A DNA stretch of 64,000 nucleotides from Tolypocladium sp. Sup5 PDA-1 (lineage: Eukaryota > Ascomycota > Sordariomycetes > Hypocreales > Ophiocordycipitaceae), in assembly GCA_000750105.3 (NCBI GenBank), contig JPHH03000012.1, positions 1-64,000 of the forward strand, in the 5' to 3' direction. The number at the start of each line of letters is the position of its first letter. Position 1 is the stretch's first letter. Positions 36,215 through 48,189 of this stretch are shown here, one piece after another. The translations under genes were made by a program, and so were the position numbers. The notes below the pieces were generated by a model that saw only the letters and a program-made list of their open reading frames with translations, searched no databases and was not told the DNA's origin.

Positions 36215-37247
36215 ATGGCGGCGGCAAACAGCACGACGCCCCAGATAAGCTCCAAGTCGCCCACGATCCGGCGCATACGTAAGTCGCATCAACACCATCA
36301 CACGTCCCCGGTGCTTGCTGTAAGCTGACTTGGGCCCAAGTCCGAGAGGCGGCCGAGATATCCAACTCGCCGTCCCCAGACTACACGGCCGAGCCCCTCG
36401 AGTCCGACCTCTTCGAGTGGCACTTCACCCTCCGCGGGCCCCCCAACTCTGCCTATGGCCAGGGCCTCTACCATGGCCGCATCGTCCTGCCTCCCACGTA
36501 CCCGCTGCGGCCCCCGAGCTTCCGCTTCACCACGCCCAACGGCCGCTTCGAGGCCAACCGCGAGATATGCCTGAGCATCAGCGGCCACCACGAGGAGACG
36601 TGGCAGCCCGCCTGGGGCATCCGTACGGCACTGGTTGCGTGTGTCCCTACCCTCATTCCCATCCATCACTGTGCCCTATCTGACCCAGAGCGCACAGCTT
36701 GCGTAGCTTCATGGAGACCGACGCCCGCGGCCAGCTCGGCGGCCTGGACACCACCGATGCCGTCCGACGCCGCCTCGCCCAAGAATCCGGCTCCTTTCGG
36801 TGCGCCACCTGCGGTCGCTCCAACACCGACCTTATTGCCGAGTCAGAGAAGCGCGCCGCGGAAGCCTCGTCATCGGCCGCCGGCGACGTCCAGGTGCCCC
36901 AGGAGCTGAGCATGGGGTGGAGGGACGAGATGGAGGCCAAAAAGGCCGCCAAGGATGAGGAGGGTTCGGATGCCGCAGAGCTTGCAGAAGGCTTTGTGCA
37001 GACGGTACCGACTGCTGCTGTTTCGAGCACGAGTACGAATACGAATCAGCCGCAGCCTCGGCCATCACCGGCCCCCAACGACGCTCCGGTGGCAGCGCAA
37101 ACGGCGACCACTCCCATTACCACCCAGGTCACCGTCACCGCCCCTCGACCTCAGCACGACGGCGTGCCCCTCTGGGTCGACAGGGCCATCGTTGCTCTAG
37201 TCATCCTCCTAGCCGCGTTGCTCCTCAAGATCTTGTTTGGTCTTTAA
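36215..37247 (+). CDS. Ubiquitin-conjugating enzyme E2 J-type (ER-associated, UBE2J1/Ubc6-like)
   Basis: UBE2J enzymes supply ubiquitin for ER-associated degradation from the cytosolic face of the ER. Exons 36215-36278, 36341-36638 and 36698-37247 give 303 aa in phase. The UBC domain (about residues 20-135) has EPLESDLFEWHFTLRGPP, YHGRIVLPPTYPLRPPSFRF and the catalytic Cys, about residue 98, in REICLSISGHHEETWQP. The last block is the J-type signature that replaces the HPN motif. FRCATCGRSN follows the domain, as in UBE2J1. A low-complexity linker leads to a single C-terminal hydrophobic helix (AIVALVILLAALLLKILFGL), so the enzyme is tail-anchored. The gene is convergent with TFC3. Confidence 0.93.
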
Positions 37248-37646
37248 CCAGCAGCTTCAAGCTTTTTTTTCCTTTTTCGGTTGGCTCTCACGGAAGGCAT
37301 TGGCGTATTGGGGTTACAGCGTATTTCATAGTATCCCGGTTGATACGGGTCAAGCATGTTGCACATACCATGATATCTCGTCGAATTTGTCGTTTGTCGC
37401 CGTCGAGCGAGCACATGGGGACACGAGCGGGGGCGACAACAGGAGTCGGTAGGAACAGACGATATGGGAGAAATAGCGAGTGGATAGAGAATAACAGAAA
37501 TCAGTCTTTGTAATGCTGATCAAGCTTCGCCGGCCTCGTCTGTGAGGGTATCGTCGTATTCGTACGTACATGTGCCTGTGAAAGCCCCCCCCCCCAAAAA
37601 AATCAATCGCTCGCATATCGTACATACATAGTCCAAGGGTGTGTCG
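37248..37646. other. Convergent intergenic, UBE2J to TFC3
   Basis: These 399 bp lie between two gene ends. They contain a run of 10 C followed by A residues at 37585-37600. Confidence 0.7.
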
Positions 37647-40600
37647 TCATGACTGTTTCCCTCTCGAGCTCCCTGCCTCAGATCCAGCCGCGATCGTCGC
37701 CCTGCGCAGCCATGGCACTGCGAGCCACCACCATTCCCCCACGGTTATCCCCATGCCGTCCACCAGGTCCGTCAGGACCCCCGTTCTCTTGCCCCAGTCT
37801 ACGATGAGATGCGCCTCGAACTCGTCCAGCACGGGGCTCAGTGCGCTGCATATGCCGTCGACCGTCATCGACCCCCGCGTGGCAAAGGCGAAGCAAAAGG
37901 CGCCGAGGATCTCGGACCAGCGTTGCACGTTGCGCTCTCCAAAGAAGTCGAACCACTGCGGCAGCTCGCCTCGCGGCCCTCCTGACGGGGCCCCATCCGT
38001 CACTACCGAACGGAGCACGTCGATCTCCTCGTTGTACTGGTACGCCGCCGTCGGGACAACCTCGAGCCCGAAGTAGTAGTACGACTTCGGGTACTTGCGA
38101 CTCTCGTAGTTGCCCGGCTCGAAGCCAAAGGGGATGTTGGGCACGTCCACGGGGACCAGCTGGATCCTGCCCGTCGCCTGAAGGTTGGTCAGGGCCATCA
38201 TTGCGCCGTCGCTGAACGTGTACGGCACTCTCATGGCCTCGTGGTTGCGGAACACGACATCTAGCTGCGCCTTGAAGGCGGCTGCCTCGTCGTACTTGGG
38301 TACCTGGGCCATCTTGGCCAGCGCGGAGACGTACCACTCGTTGAGCCGATACGGCCGGCCCCCTATAAACGGTCTCTTGCTTCGGCATATGACCCGCTGT
38401 TGAGTCAACTGCGCAAGGGCGTCCCGGAACAAGGCAGACCTCTGGTGCTTGTTGTTAGGGCACAGCTCCAAGAACTTGCTCTTGATTTGCTCCACCGAGT
38501 ACCTGGTCTCCTCCGTGGTGCAGAGCGATTTGATCCAAGACTTGGCCACGCTCAGGTCGTTGATCATGGGCTTCTCGCCGGCCGCCGCCGGGGCTCCGCC
38601 GATGCTGATCACGCCAGGGTCCGAAGTAACAGCCTCGAAGCGAGTGAAGATGGACGTCAAAACGTGAAAGTACTTCTCCCGCCAGTCCTCCGTAGCAACC
38701 TTGGCGTCCTCTAGAGTGTACTGTTTGTTGAGCGACTCCCTTAGTCGCGGCATCTGGAACCCTTCCTGGCTGGGTAGCTGCATCGTCCACCGTATCAGTT
38801 TCCCCCAATCGTACTCCAGTGGCTTCTCAAAGTCAATCATGGGCAGCTCGTCGTTTTCGTAGGCGCCAATGAGCCTCTCCTGGAACACACGGGTGAAGCC
38901 TGTGACGTAAGCGCCTCGCTCTTTGCGGGCATCTGTCCAGAACCTTCGCAGGTTTACAAGCTCAAGCTTCGGGAAGAGTTTCATCATGAGGCCCCAGTCA
39001 ATCGCCTTGTCGGCTCCCCCCAGCAATGAGCGAACAGCAATGAAGGCGGCCAGGACCTCGTCCGGGTTGTCAATGTCGGCGGGCTGCTCGCTCTTGATAT
39101 CCACCGAGATGGGAAGGGCAGTCAGAGCACGGGTAACAAGGGCAACGCGTTTTATCTTGGGCTGCCTCGTGTTCGTTATGTTGGGCAGCTGTGCAAGCCT
39201 TGGTGTTGCCCTTGCCATCATCATGTCCACGTGTGGTGGAGGGTCCAGTCCATCATCCATCGATGAAGACGACGAATCTTCGTCCAGCTCCGTGATGGTA
39301 CTCTTTGCTGATGTTGGCGTAAGCTGTCCTTCGGGGGGCCAGAGCAGATCCGGCAGCGGATTGGAGCGGTGACTGCCAGGTTCCATCAAGAACCTGACAA
39401 AGGTGTTGTGAGGGCCGGCGTCTCCAGGCATCGCGTAGGCGAAGGCTGTTCCCCACGACCGCTCCACGTCCATGCAAGCCAGTAATCGGTTGATGAAGCG
39501 TTGGTGTGCGCGAATTACCGGTACCGAGCAACGCCTCCCGTGTGCGGCGTACCGCTTGTCGATTTCATCAGTGATGGCTGCCCAACTAAACCATCTCCTG
39601 TCCGGAATCCATCCGCTCAATGTGAAGCTGGTGCCGAGGCGATCGAGTTGCTGAGAATCAAACCAGGGCCAAGCTCCATGAACCCCAAAAATGGGCGTGA
39701 CCGGCACGAAGACATCCGTATCCCGGCAAGCCGCCACTGCCGGTGAGTCTACATGGTGCATCTTCACTTCTTCTGGCGGTGGTGATTCGACGTCACTGGG
39801 CGACGAAGCGGCATCCGGATGAACGTGTAAAGCATCTAGATGAACGTGCAAAGGTCCATCGTCCAATTGTGTATTGGGTTCCAGAAACCGGATAGCCACA
39901 GCAGGCCCTTTTGTCGGCAAAGCAGCAACTTGATCGTCATCACTGTAGCCATCATCCGCTCTGTGGGTCGTAAATCTGACCTTTGCTCCCCTGCGACGCC
40001 GAGGAGAAGGTGACAGGTCGTCTGTGTCGTGAATTATTGGCTTCATGGAGTATTTCTGGCGCTTGGCGCGGCGTGTGCCGTCATCTGCGGCGTCTGCGGC
40101 TCTCTTCGCTGCCACCTGCGCAGCATAAACAGGAGCGTCCAATACTGCGACCTCCTTGGCCAGCAGCCGACGCCCACGAAAGCGCATCGCTTTGTTCGGC
40201 GACGGGCTGTGGTCGGATCCTTCGCCTTCAGTCAGCACCATTGCTTGGAAGCGCTCGTCCTTTACCTTCTCGATCAGGCGAAGGGATTCGGGAGAGAAAG
40301 CGTCCAGGCCGGGCCGGGTTATCAGCTGGACCTTTGCGAACATTCCCTTTTGGTCTCGAAATGCGTGCCAATGCTCCGTCACAAGCTTCTTCTTCAGCAA
40401 GCTGTTCAGGGCCCACTGACAGTCTTTCTCAGTAGGTACTGGTGCATCTGAAAACGCAGTATTCCATGCTGTCGTGATGGCGTGCCAAAGAGTCTCTCCT
40501 CCCACAAGAGCCCCGTTTTGCTCCTTAAGCATGCCCTCAATCATGTTACAGATGCGTCCGCATGTAGCTTTGTCTGGTTTGGCGCGACGTTTGCGATTGG

Positions 40601-43531
40601 GACCATCTGCAGAAGCTTGAATTCCGCCGTTCAACAGGGATGGGACATGAGTTTCCTCCTGAGCTGGTCTGCCCTGGTTCTCGGCTTGGCTTGCCTCAGG
40701 ATCAGGTTTGGGCTCGCCGGCTCCCGCTGTCGATCCCACAAGATCGGGGCCGCTCTTTTTATCGAGAGAGCTAGCTGCTGGAGTGTCCGAGCGGCTGTGG
40801 ATTTTGAAAGCTGACAACTGGCGTGGCAAGCTCGCTTCGTGTGGTAGAAGCAACCCCTGGTTAGACTGTTGTGGAGAGAACGGTGCTGGTTCTGACTCTT
40901 CAAGCAGCGTCGTCGGCCGCTTCCAGGACTTCACAGCCCGCGGAGAAGCGGCCTTGTAGGCATTCTCCTTTGCCAACGGCGGGGCCTCTTCCACTGGCCT
41001 CTGTTCTTCGGAAACCGGCTGTTCGGTTTGGCTGCGGCGGTCGGTTGACGGCGGCGATCTGCCATCAACTGTACCGGCGTTGTTTGGGCTCAGGGAAGCC
41101 CGCCCCGGAGGTGACTTGGAATCATCTTTGTCCGACGAGGTTGAATCTCTAGGTCTGAAGAAAGCTGCCCGTCTCCTCTTCTGGCCCGTGGGGAGGTTCG
41201 AGGCACTGTAGGACGGGTTGCACGTCGTCTGTGACTTTTCGAGGTGATACTTGAGACCAAGGTCGTTCTTCCAGCTTCCACCGCACTTTTCGCATGTCCA
41301 TGGTCGTGAGGCTGATGATGGTTCTGTACCTCGGGGTGTGGGAGGCTTTCCGCCACCGCCGCGGCCGCGGCCAGCACCGCGACCTCGGGGGCGCCCTCGC
41401 CCTCGGCCGCGACCTCCTCGGGTCGGGGTAGCCGGAGGAGCCACAGCATCTCCCTCTGGGTCGGCCTCGGATCCGCCCTCCAGAGCGTGCTCTGGGCTTT
41501 TGCGATTTGCTCTTGTCCGTCGGCGGGGGGAGCTCTCTTGAGATGTTGCAGCTGGAGGGGACTGATCGTTGGCAATGGCGCTGAGCAGCGCCCCTGGTCG
41601 AACCTTCAATGCAACGACGAGGCTTGGCCCCTGCTCCAAATCAGGTTCCTGCTTGGGCGCGTCAGGTTCCAGCCTCACCACCGCATCCATCTCCAGCTCG
41701 ACGGATGGAATTGCATCGGAAGGCCTCGCTGCGCCTTTCTTCGGCCTGCCTCGCCGTTCGAACTTCTTTGCCACCTTTTTCTGGGAGATGCTGAGGCCGC
41801 AAATATCCGTCAAGGACACGGGCACATCGGTAACTGGGGGCACCGCGGTCGCAGGCACGAACCCGTACAAAGTATCGTCAGCAGAGGCTAGGACTCCCTC
41901 ACTTGCGGGAATGATGTGTTCGTCCGATTGGCTGTTCGGAGCTGCTGGCTTGGGAGGTTGCGGCGTGAAAAACAGATAAGAGGCCACCTTTCCAGCCCGG
42001 ACATGCTCACTCCTCAGCTGCAAATGCTGCAAATGGGCGGGTTGGATGCCAGGAGTCGACATGGATCCAGTCATGGCCGACAGAAAGCGGTTGAACGTTG
42101 CTCCAAGCGTCAGCGAGTAGATGCCCGGATTTGATACGCCACTGTCTCCAAATGATTGTACCATCTTCGCGATGGAGTGTGGTAGCGGCTTGTCCATTGT
42201 CCACGGAGCACACGCGATGAGGCGGGCTTTGTTGGCTTGCTGCGTGCTTTGTTGCCCGCCTTCGTCATCCTCTTCGCCAGTGGTCATGTCATCGCCCCTG
42301 GCTGATTTGCCTGAGCGTTTGCCCGTGGACAAATAGATTGACCAGTCCTCGGCATTCAGGTCTCGATTGAATCTGAGGCAGTCCTTGAAGACCCTATTGT
42401 CGAGCTTCGCGGCAACGTACTGGACGGCGCCGCGGGAGTTGAGGAACCTGCAAGCCTTGGCCAGAATCTTCATCTGCCACCGCATGCCAAGGATACCCAG
42501 CTTCAGTTTGAGGTCGTGCATGCGTATCACTTCCCACTCCTTTGTAATGGCCATGATTGTGGCAGCTATGGCGGCGTAATCGATATCCACGCCGGTCCAG
42601 CTAGTATGCCAGGGGACTGGGTCGAGGTTTTCGGCCAATGTCTGGCGCGACAAGTTCATCTCCGGCCCGGGTTTGGCGGTAGAGTCGTTCTCTTTGGGTA
42701 GGGGTGGCGTGAAGGACTTGAGCCACATCTTGCTAGTCTTGGTTCCCCTGACAAGAGTCGTTCTCTTGGTGATGTACCCTTTTTTAACGAGAGCATCGGT
42801 CCGCTTGGGCACGGAACGCTTGTCCTGGTCGACCAGGCGGCCAAGGTCGCCCTGCAGGATGCCATTTGACTTGCAGGATGCTATCCCAAGGAGTAGGAGC
42901 CACTCGGATCGGGGAACTCGCTTGTAGTCGGGTGCATGGCCTGTGATGGCTTCCCACATGGTCGCCTCCAAGGTGTATACTTTGACGACGTCATCCTGAT
43001 TCGCTGCGGCGCCGGTTGAATCCTCCTCTGATGGGCTCTGAGCTTTCTTCGCATCCCCATCGTTGGTGCCATGGGAGCTGTTGTTTGCCGGGGAGTGGAA
43101 CTGCGGCAGGGCCAGGAGGTCGGGCAAGGCGAGGTGGTTATACTCTCTCCCGCGGCCAACGGAGACGTCATTCCTCTCGACCAGCCACTTCCATATGGCT
43201 GAGGCTGCTCGATCTGGTTGATCCCCTTGGACATTCCGGGACGAGGATCCTGAGGGGGCCGACGAGTCACTGATGGCTTGTAGAAGCTCTTTCACGGAAC
43301 AGCCTGTGGCGAGGTCGTCAGCTTCGCATCGGACAAGCGCAGCATTTTCCCTTTGCAGGCCCCAGCTATGGGCCCATCCCTCGCAGATCTTCCGATGCCA
43401 TTCCCATGGCTGCTGGCCAATCTGCTTCCGGCTCGATGCTTGGAGAGGGAGGGCATGAACTCACCATGTTCGCCAGCGCATGAGATGAGCATCAGCAGAT
43501 GCGCAATCAACCCCTCAAGCTCCCAAGCCAT
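37647..43531 (-). CDS. TFC3: TFIIIC largest subunit, B-block binding (Tfc3-like)
   Basis: Tfc3 (tau138) binds the B block of tRNA promoters for RNA polymerase III. Exon 1 is 43531-43465 (MAWELEGLIAHLLMLISCAG). After a 161-nt intron, exon 2 runs 43303-37647, together 1,907 aa. A winged-helix B-block domain lies at about 125-205 (EWLLLLGIASCKSNGILQGDLGR, KRTDALVKKGYITKR). The middle is low in complexity, with an RG/GR-rich stretch at about nucleotides 41340-41420 and a C2HC-like finger (CEKCGGSW then H and C near 41220-41300). The C-terminal third is helical and rich in conserved aromatic residues (GRPYRLNEWYVSALAKM). The single huge exon is unusual here, where most genes have several introns. 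The N-terminal exon was joined by phase and by similarity of its helix to the family. Confidence 0.85.
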
Positions 43532-44011
43532 GGCTTCCAGCGAGTGCGTAGTTTCATTATAGGGCCAAGAGGCGACCTGAAAAATGTGTTGATAAAAGTG
43601 CTCGATTCGGGGTTTGAACGCGCGACCTGGCGAAGACTCGATGTTGGATGCTCGTTGGCAGTGGGGTTTTTTGCTTGCAGTGCAGGGAGTGGACTGGAAG
43701 TGGGTCCATCAAAACTGACAACCGATGACGTAATCGTAATCAGAGTACGTACCGATTTACGTCCGGTACTCCGATAGGTCTGCAACACAGAGCGTCAAGG
43801 AGCCATTACTCGCACGTATGTACAGAGACGTTGGGAATATCGAGGTACCGTGGCTGACAGTCATCCGGGAGAAGTCGTGTATATCGAGTGTCAGGCCGCG
43901 GCCTGGGCACGCCATGCCCTGGTTGAGGATTGAACGGTGCCTCCTCGCTGCTCGATATGAACATGCCAATTCACCCGCTTCTGCTATGTGTTGGGTATCT
44001 GTCTATACAAG
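43532..44011. other. Intergenic, upstream of TFC3
   Basis: No gene was recognised in 480 bp. A B-box-like string near 43600-43620 does not fold into a tRNA. Confidence 0.65.
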
Positions 44012-45031
44012 TCATTTTCGCCCCCTCTGCGCATCAATCTTGGCTTGTTCATGCTCTCTGATCTTCCGGTACGCCTCCACAACGTCGTCCCTCACTGCCT
44101 GCAGTTCCTCGCGCCGACGGAGACTGCCAGCCGACTTGGGTATGTTGTCCACGTCAACGGCCGCATCCCCGACTCGGAGCTGCTGCCGCAACTTCTTGTG
44201 CAGCTCTGGGGGCGCCAGTGCCACGTCGTGAAGCCCAACCTTGGCCTCGGCCCTCTTCCGCTTGAGTTCGAGCCAGGGGTCCTCGTCGTCCTCTGCAGGA
44301 GCTTTTCCTCGCCGCCTCCGACCTTTCTTCTTGCCAGAGGCCTCGTCCATTTCGCCCTTGAAGGCCGACGAGGATAAGATGCCGGCAGCATCGTTGTCCA
44401 GATCACGCTCAGCTTCCAGCTCCAGCTCGTCCTCTCTCTTCTCCTGGATCTTGCGCTCTTCCTCCCGCCACTGGTCGTAGAGCTTGTGCATCTTGCGCTC
44501 CTTGCGGGTGCGTTTCACCTTGAGTCCGATCTCGTCCTTGCCGTCCTTGGTCTTGGTCTTCGTTGTGAGCCCCGCCATGGGGAGGGCGGCGTCCACGCGG
44601 GTAGCGAAGGATCTCAAGTCCTCACCTGGGCGGATGCGCGGTGCTTCTGGGGCGTCGTCGGGCGCAGCTGCTTTGCCCTTGGCCTTGTCCTTGGGTTTCT
44701 CTCCGTCGTCGAGGCCGGACCGGATCCTCTTGCCCTGCGCAACTGCCATGAGTCGCCTGAATGCCCGCGGCGCGTCATCGTCGTTGTTGCGGCGCTTGCG
44801 TTGCTTCTTGGTGGTTGCCTGGGGGTCTCGTTTCGCGCCCTTGTTACCAACACCCTTGTTGCTCGCGCCCTTGTTGCTCGACGAGACGGGTAGTGGGCGA
44901 GCTTTCTGTGTCGGGGGCAGATCATGGCTGTGCAGGACGTCAGAGCCTTGGTGTGCACGGGATACGGAGCTGCTGGGGAGTATTCTTACTCGGGATCCTC
45001 GCCTCGCTTCCTTTTGTGCTTATGGGGCATA
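44012..45031 (-). CDS. Basic coiled-coil protein, UPF0653/CCDC137-like
   Basis: Exon 1 is 45031-44991 (MPHKHKRKRGEDP) and exon 2 is 44927-44012, giving 318 aa. The N-terminus is highly basic, with a small GNKGAxNKG-type repeat. The core DDDAPRAFRRLMAVAQGKRI, IRPGEDLRSFATRVDAALP and KVKRTRKERKMHKLYDQWRE is recognisable as a conserved fungal family, followed by charged coiled coil to the end. Basic, lysine-rich composition suggests a nucleolar or RNA-binding role, possibly in ribosome biogenesis. That role is inference. The family name is from memory and could be wrong. The gene is tandem with TFC3 on the same strand. Confidence 0.75.
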
Positions 45032-47850
45032 TTGCTCGCACTTGACCCTCGTGGTTTCCGGGCGTTTTTGGGTGCGCGCTGGCGGTAATTGATGCTGTGC
45101 TTCGAACCAAGAGCGCTGTGCGATGCTGATGCGTTGGAGTAGGAATACATATTTGAGATTCTCAAAATTTAACTGGGGTCGCCTGCCCAGGGCCCCAGGC
45201 TGGCTTGGCTGGTACTTTGGACCCCACATCTCCATGCTCGATCGTGTGCGGCACAGCTACCCTTGCTACCCTACACCAACCACCACCTCAGCGCAACCTG
45301 CACCAACATCATGCTGCCTGCTTCCAACGTGCAACATGGCTTGCAGGCGTCCAGGTTCTGGTATAGCCCTTCCGGCGCGCGAAGCCTCCAACCTTGTACT
45401 CGCCGCATATTTCCCCTCTTTCGCCCTGCCCCCATGTTCGGGAAGCCTATCATGCCTCTCTTTGACGACAGCCTAGCACCGCATCAAAAGTCCTCGCCAC
45501 TATGGCGAAGTTGCTGCGCAGAAAGTGTCAAGAGTTTCCAATGCAAATAGACAGAGGTTTATTACCGCGTAGTGACCCCGAGTGCGTCATATTATCCAGC
45601 CCGCGCCAGCACCCATTGCTGCCAGTGCTGCACCAGCCTGCTAGGCGACTGTCCTGGGGCCTCCTGTAAGTGCTTCACCAAGCACCCAGTCGAGCACGAA
45701 GAGCATGACTAACTAGCATGCCAAAGAAAACCGACATGGCCTTGATCTCGGCGACGGCACTGTGATGGCCGCCTCTCAAACCAGGTACCTGGTGCTCCTC
45801 AGGCGCAGATGGCCTGGGCTGCTCTCATCTCATCCTCCTCTGCCAATCCCAGGACGACTACGAAGTACGTACGTACTCGTATTGGTACCAGTGAGAGCAG
45901 CCACCACTTTCAGCTCCTGTTGGCCTTCGACGATGGGCTGCACGTTGGCCGCCACCGGTATCGCTGACGCCAAACCGTACATTCTCAGCCTCGCCTGTCA
46001 GCCTCTTGGTCAGGCCTCGCAGACAATGCTTCTCAGAGATGACGCTCGCCGGGGTGTATTGGCTTGACTCAAGCTAGGGACTGGCGTTATTGGTCGACTC
46101 CAGGTCGACGGCCATGCCCAAGGTCACCTCTGGGCGACAAACCGAAGCTCTTCGGCTTGCAAGGACGGCTTCAGGCTTGGCAGGAAGTGCAATACGCCAC
46201 GATTGGGCACGGCTGCCGGCACCGGAACCATGCTCACCCGGATGGCAGCTGGCGGTGGCAGCTGGCGGTGGCGGATGTGGCGATGCATTGTTCGATGCGC
46301 CCATCGCGACTCCCATTGGCGAGGCATAACTAGTCGATCAGCTCGTGTTAGTCGTGTCCCTTCGAGAAGCTGTTGCCAAAGCTTCTAGACCCGGCCTGGC
46401 CCCTTGGCGGCTTCACAAATCCCGCCGTCAAGTCAAGGAGGCACACAGCCATGCCTTACTTGATGCTCGGAGCTGGCGCAAGGCTTACGTGAAGGAATAC
46501 GACTTGCTCACTGAGCTGGGTACACGAAGTGCGCGCCTCGCCCATCAAACTGGGGGGACACATGTGCTCATGTGAGAGGGCATTTGTATCTAGATCGTTA
46601 ACGATCTGGCGGGCCCGGCTGAGAAGGTTGTGTTGTGGGCAGGATATGATATCTCACTGTAGCAAAAGCTCCGAACCGACAACACGGGTGGCACGAGCCA
46701 CCTTGCATTCAGATTGGCGATGCCCGCCGAGAGAATACCTGGGACGATGCCAGCAAATTGGCAAATCGATGCCGTCGACTGCCAATTGGTCGGGGCTCAA
46801 TACCCGGAGCCGACGTTTCTTACATGTCAATTCGGAGCCTTGTCGACCGCCGAGCTCGCAGCAAGTCATCGCACGTCTCCCGCTCTCCAACAATTGTTCA
46901 CGTCTTGGCCCATCGCATGTTTGCTGTTGCTTGTTGGTTCGCAGCAAACCACTGCCGTCGTCATGTGCAGCCGGCTTCGGGGAAAAGGAGACAGCTGCAA
47001 TGCAATGCAACCTCGGGCCCATTCTACAGCCCTTGATGTCCGCACATTGATTCCTCAATGGGCTTCCATTCTTGGGCGCTTTGAGCGAGTGAGCAGCCAC
47101 GTGCCATTATGCCATCGAGCAGGCGTTTGCAGGCGTTCGCGGAGGACCACAACAATGCAGGAGACACAGGGGAGAATGGATTCTAGAGAACCCGTGCCTC
47201 AAGCCACTCAACTGACTCCCACAGATCCCCAGATCTGGGGCCTGGGGGCCTGGTTGTCGGGGCTCCGGAAGAATGCCAGGGTGCGTGTTGGCGATTGGCC
47301 CAACCACAACAGCCACCCAACTCTATCTCAGGAGAGCCGGGAGAGCGAGGAAAGCCATCGCAGCCCGACTTTGGAGAAGAAAGTGGCTCTCGCGCAGTGG
47401 AGACAGCTGGTAGCCACAGCCCTGGCACGGCCCAGCGCTGGACCTTGGCGCAGGGTGGCGTGCCAGTGGCGTCGAGGACAATACTATGCCGGCATCGCGA
47501 GACAATGCCACTGTTTCGAGCACGAAGACAGCAATCAACAGCCCGCACCAGTGACCAGCCCACCGAGCTCCCCCTCGACCTAGAGAGCGCTTGAAAGGGC
47601 GAGCGAATCATGGTTCGTCGGCCAAGGACGAAGCCGTGCCTGGCTCGCGGCTTGCGGCGTCGAAGCGTGGAATGGCCAAGGCCCATCGGCGGACCCCCTT
47701 GCCTGGCCCTAGCGAACAATCCCAAGAACAATGTGAAGCCTGGCCAGAGGGTGTTAGCAGCTAGGCATCGTGTTCATGAAAGAAGGAAGCCTTGGGTTAT
47801 GGGCCAGAGACCCATGGGGACGACGTCCGGGCCCATCGAGACTCGAAGAG
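45032..47850. other. Gene-poor stretch
   Basis: About 2.8 kb hold no recognised gene. An open frame of 289 codons on the plus strand at 46714-47583 and an overlapping antisense one at 47183-47731 show no family motif and irregular composition. A short tandem of a GCAGCTGGCGGTG unit lies at about 46243-46270. The region is not AT-rich, so it is not the same kind of island as 1-2035. Confidence 0.5.
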
Positions 47851-47858
47851 TATATAAG
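47851..47858 (+). promoter_or_regulatory. TATA box
   Basis: TATATAAG lies 134 bp before an ATG at 47985. The intervening leader is rich in A, C and T with CAAC tracts, typical of strongly expressed fungal genes. Confidence 0.65.
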
Positions 47859-47984
47859 GACTCATGGCGACCCCGGATATAGACAGTCTTCTCCTCACAG
47901 ATCAGCAACTCACACTACAAATAAAACTACTACAACAATATCAACTTTTAGACCTTTCGTCTTCCCCCAAAACCACTCTTCAAC

Positions 47985-48074
47985 ATGCCTTCCAACACCA
48001 AGCAGGGAACTTCCACCCAGACCGGCCCCAAGAGCGAGCAGGCCTACTACAACCTCGGCTGCACCGTCATGTAA
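47985..48074 (+). CDS. Short reading frame behind a TATA promoter; possibly exon 1 of a small or decayed gene
   Basis: An ATG in good context opens a 29-codon frame beginning MPSNTKQGTSTQTGPKSEQ and ending YYNLGCTVM. At its end lies a GTAAATG donor-like site (48071). Using the only nearby AG (48111-48112) would give a 42-nt intron and a 52-aa product of unconvincing sequence. A CGCTGAC branch-like site at 48142-48148 is followed by TTCACGG, where TTCACAG would be expected, and the sequence after it reads like coding (GALNDMVANETINERE). A decayed splice acceptor, and so a recent pseudogene of a small hydrophilic stress-type protein, is possible. Function is unknown. Confidence 0.4.
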   Translation: MPSNTKQGTSTQTGPKSEQAYYNLGCTVM

Positions 48075-48189
48075 ATGACACGACATGTCTTGACCGACGG
48101 GCTCGACCGCAGGGGCTGTTCCTCCTCATGCAACACAACAAACGCTGACCTGCGGGCCCCCTTGGCGTCCTTCACGGCGCCTTGAACGA

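Noticed and set aside
37678..43270. Multiple open frames within the TFIIIC subunit gene on both strands
   Set aside because: They are shadows of the 1.9-thousand-residue minus-strand frame and lack family motifs.
43570..43640. GGTTTGAACGCGCG as a possible tRNA on the minus strand
   Set aside because: No cloverleaf can be drawn; the T-stem bases do not pair.
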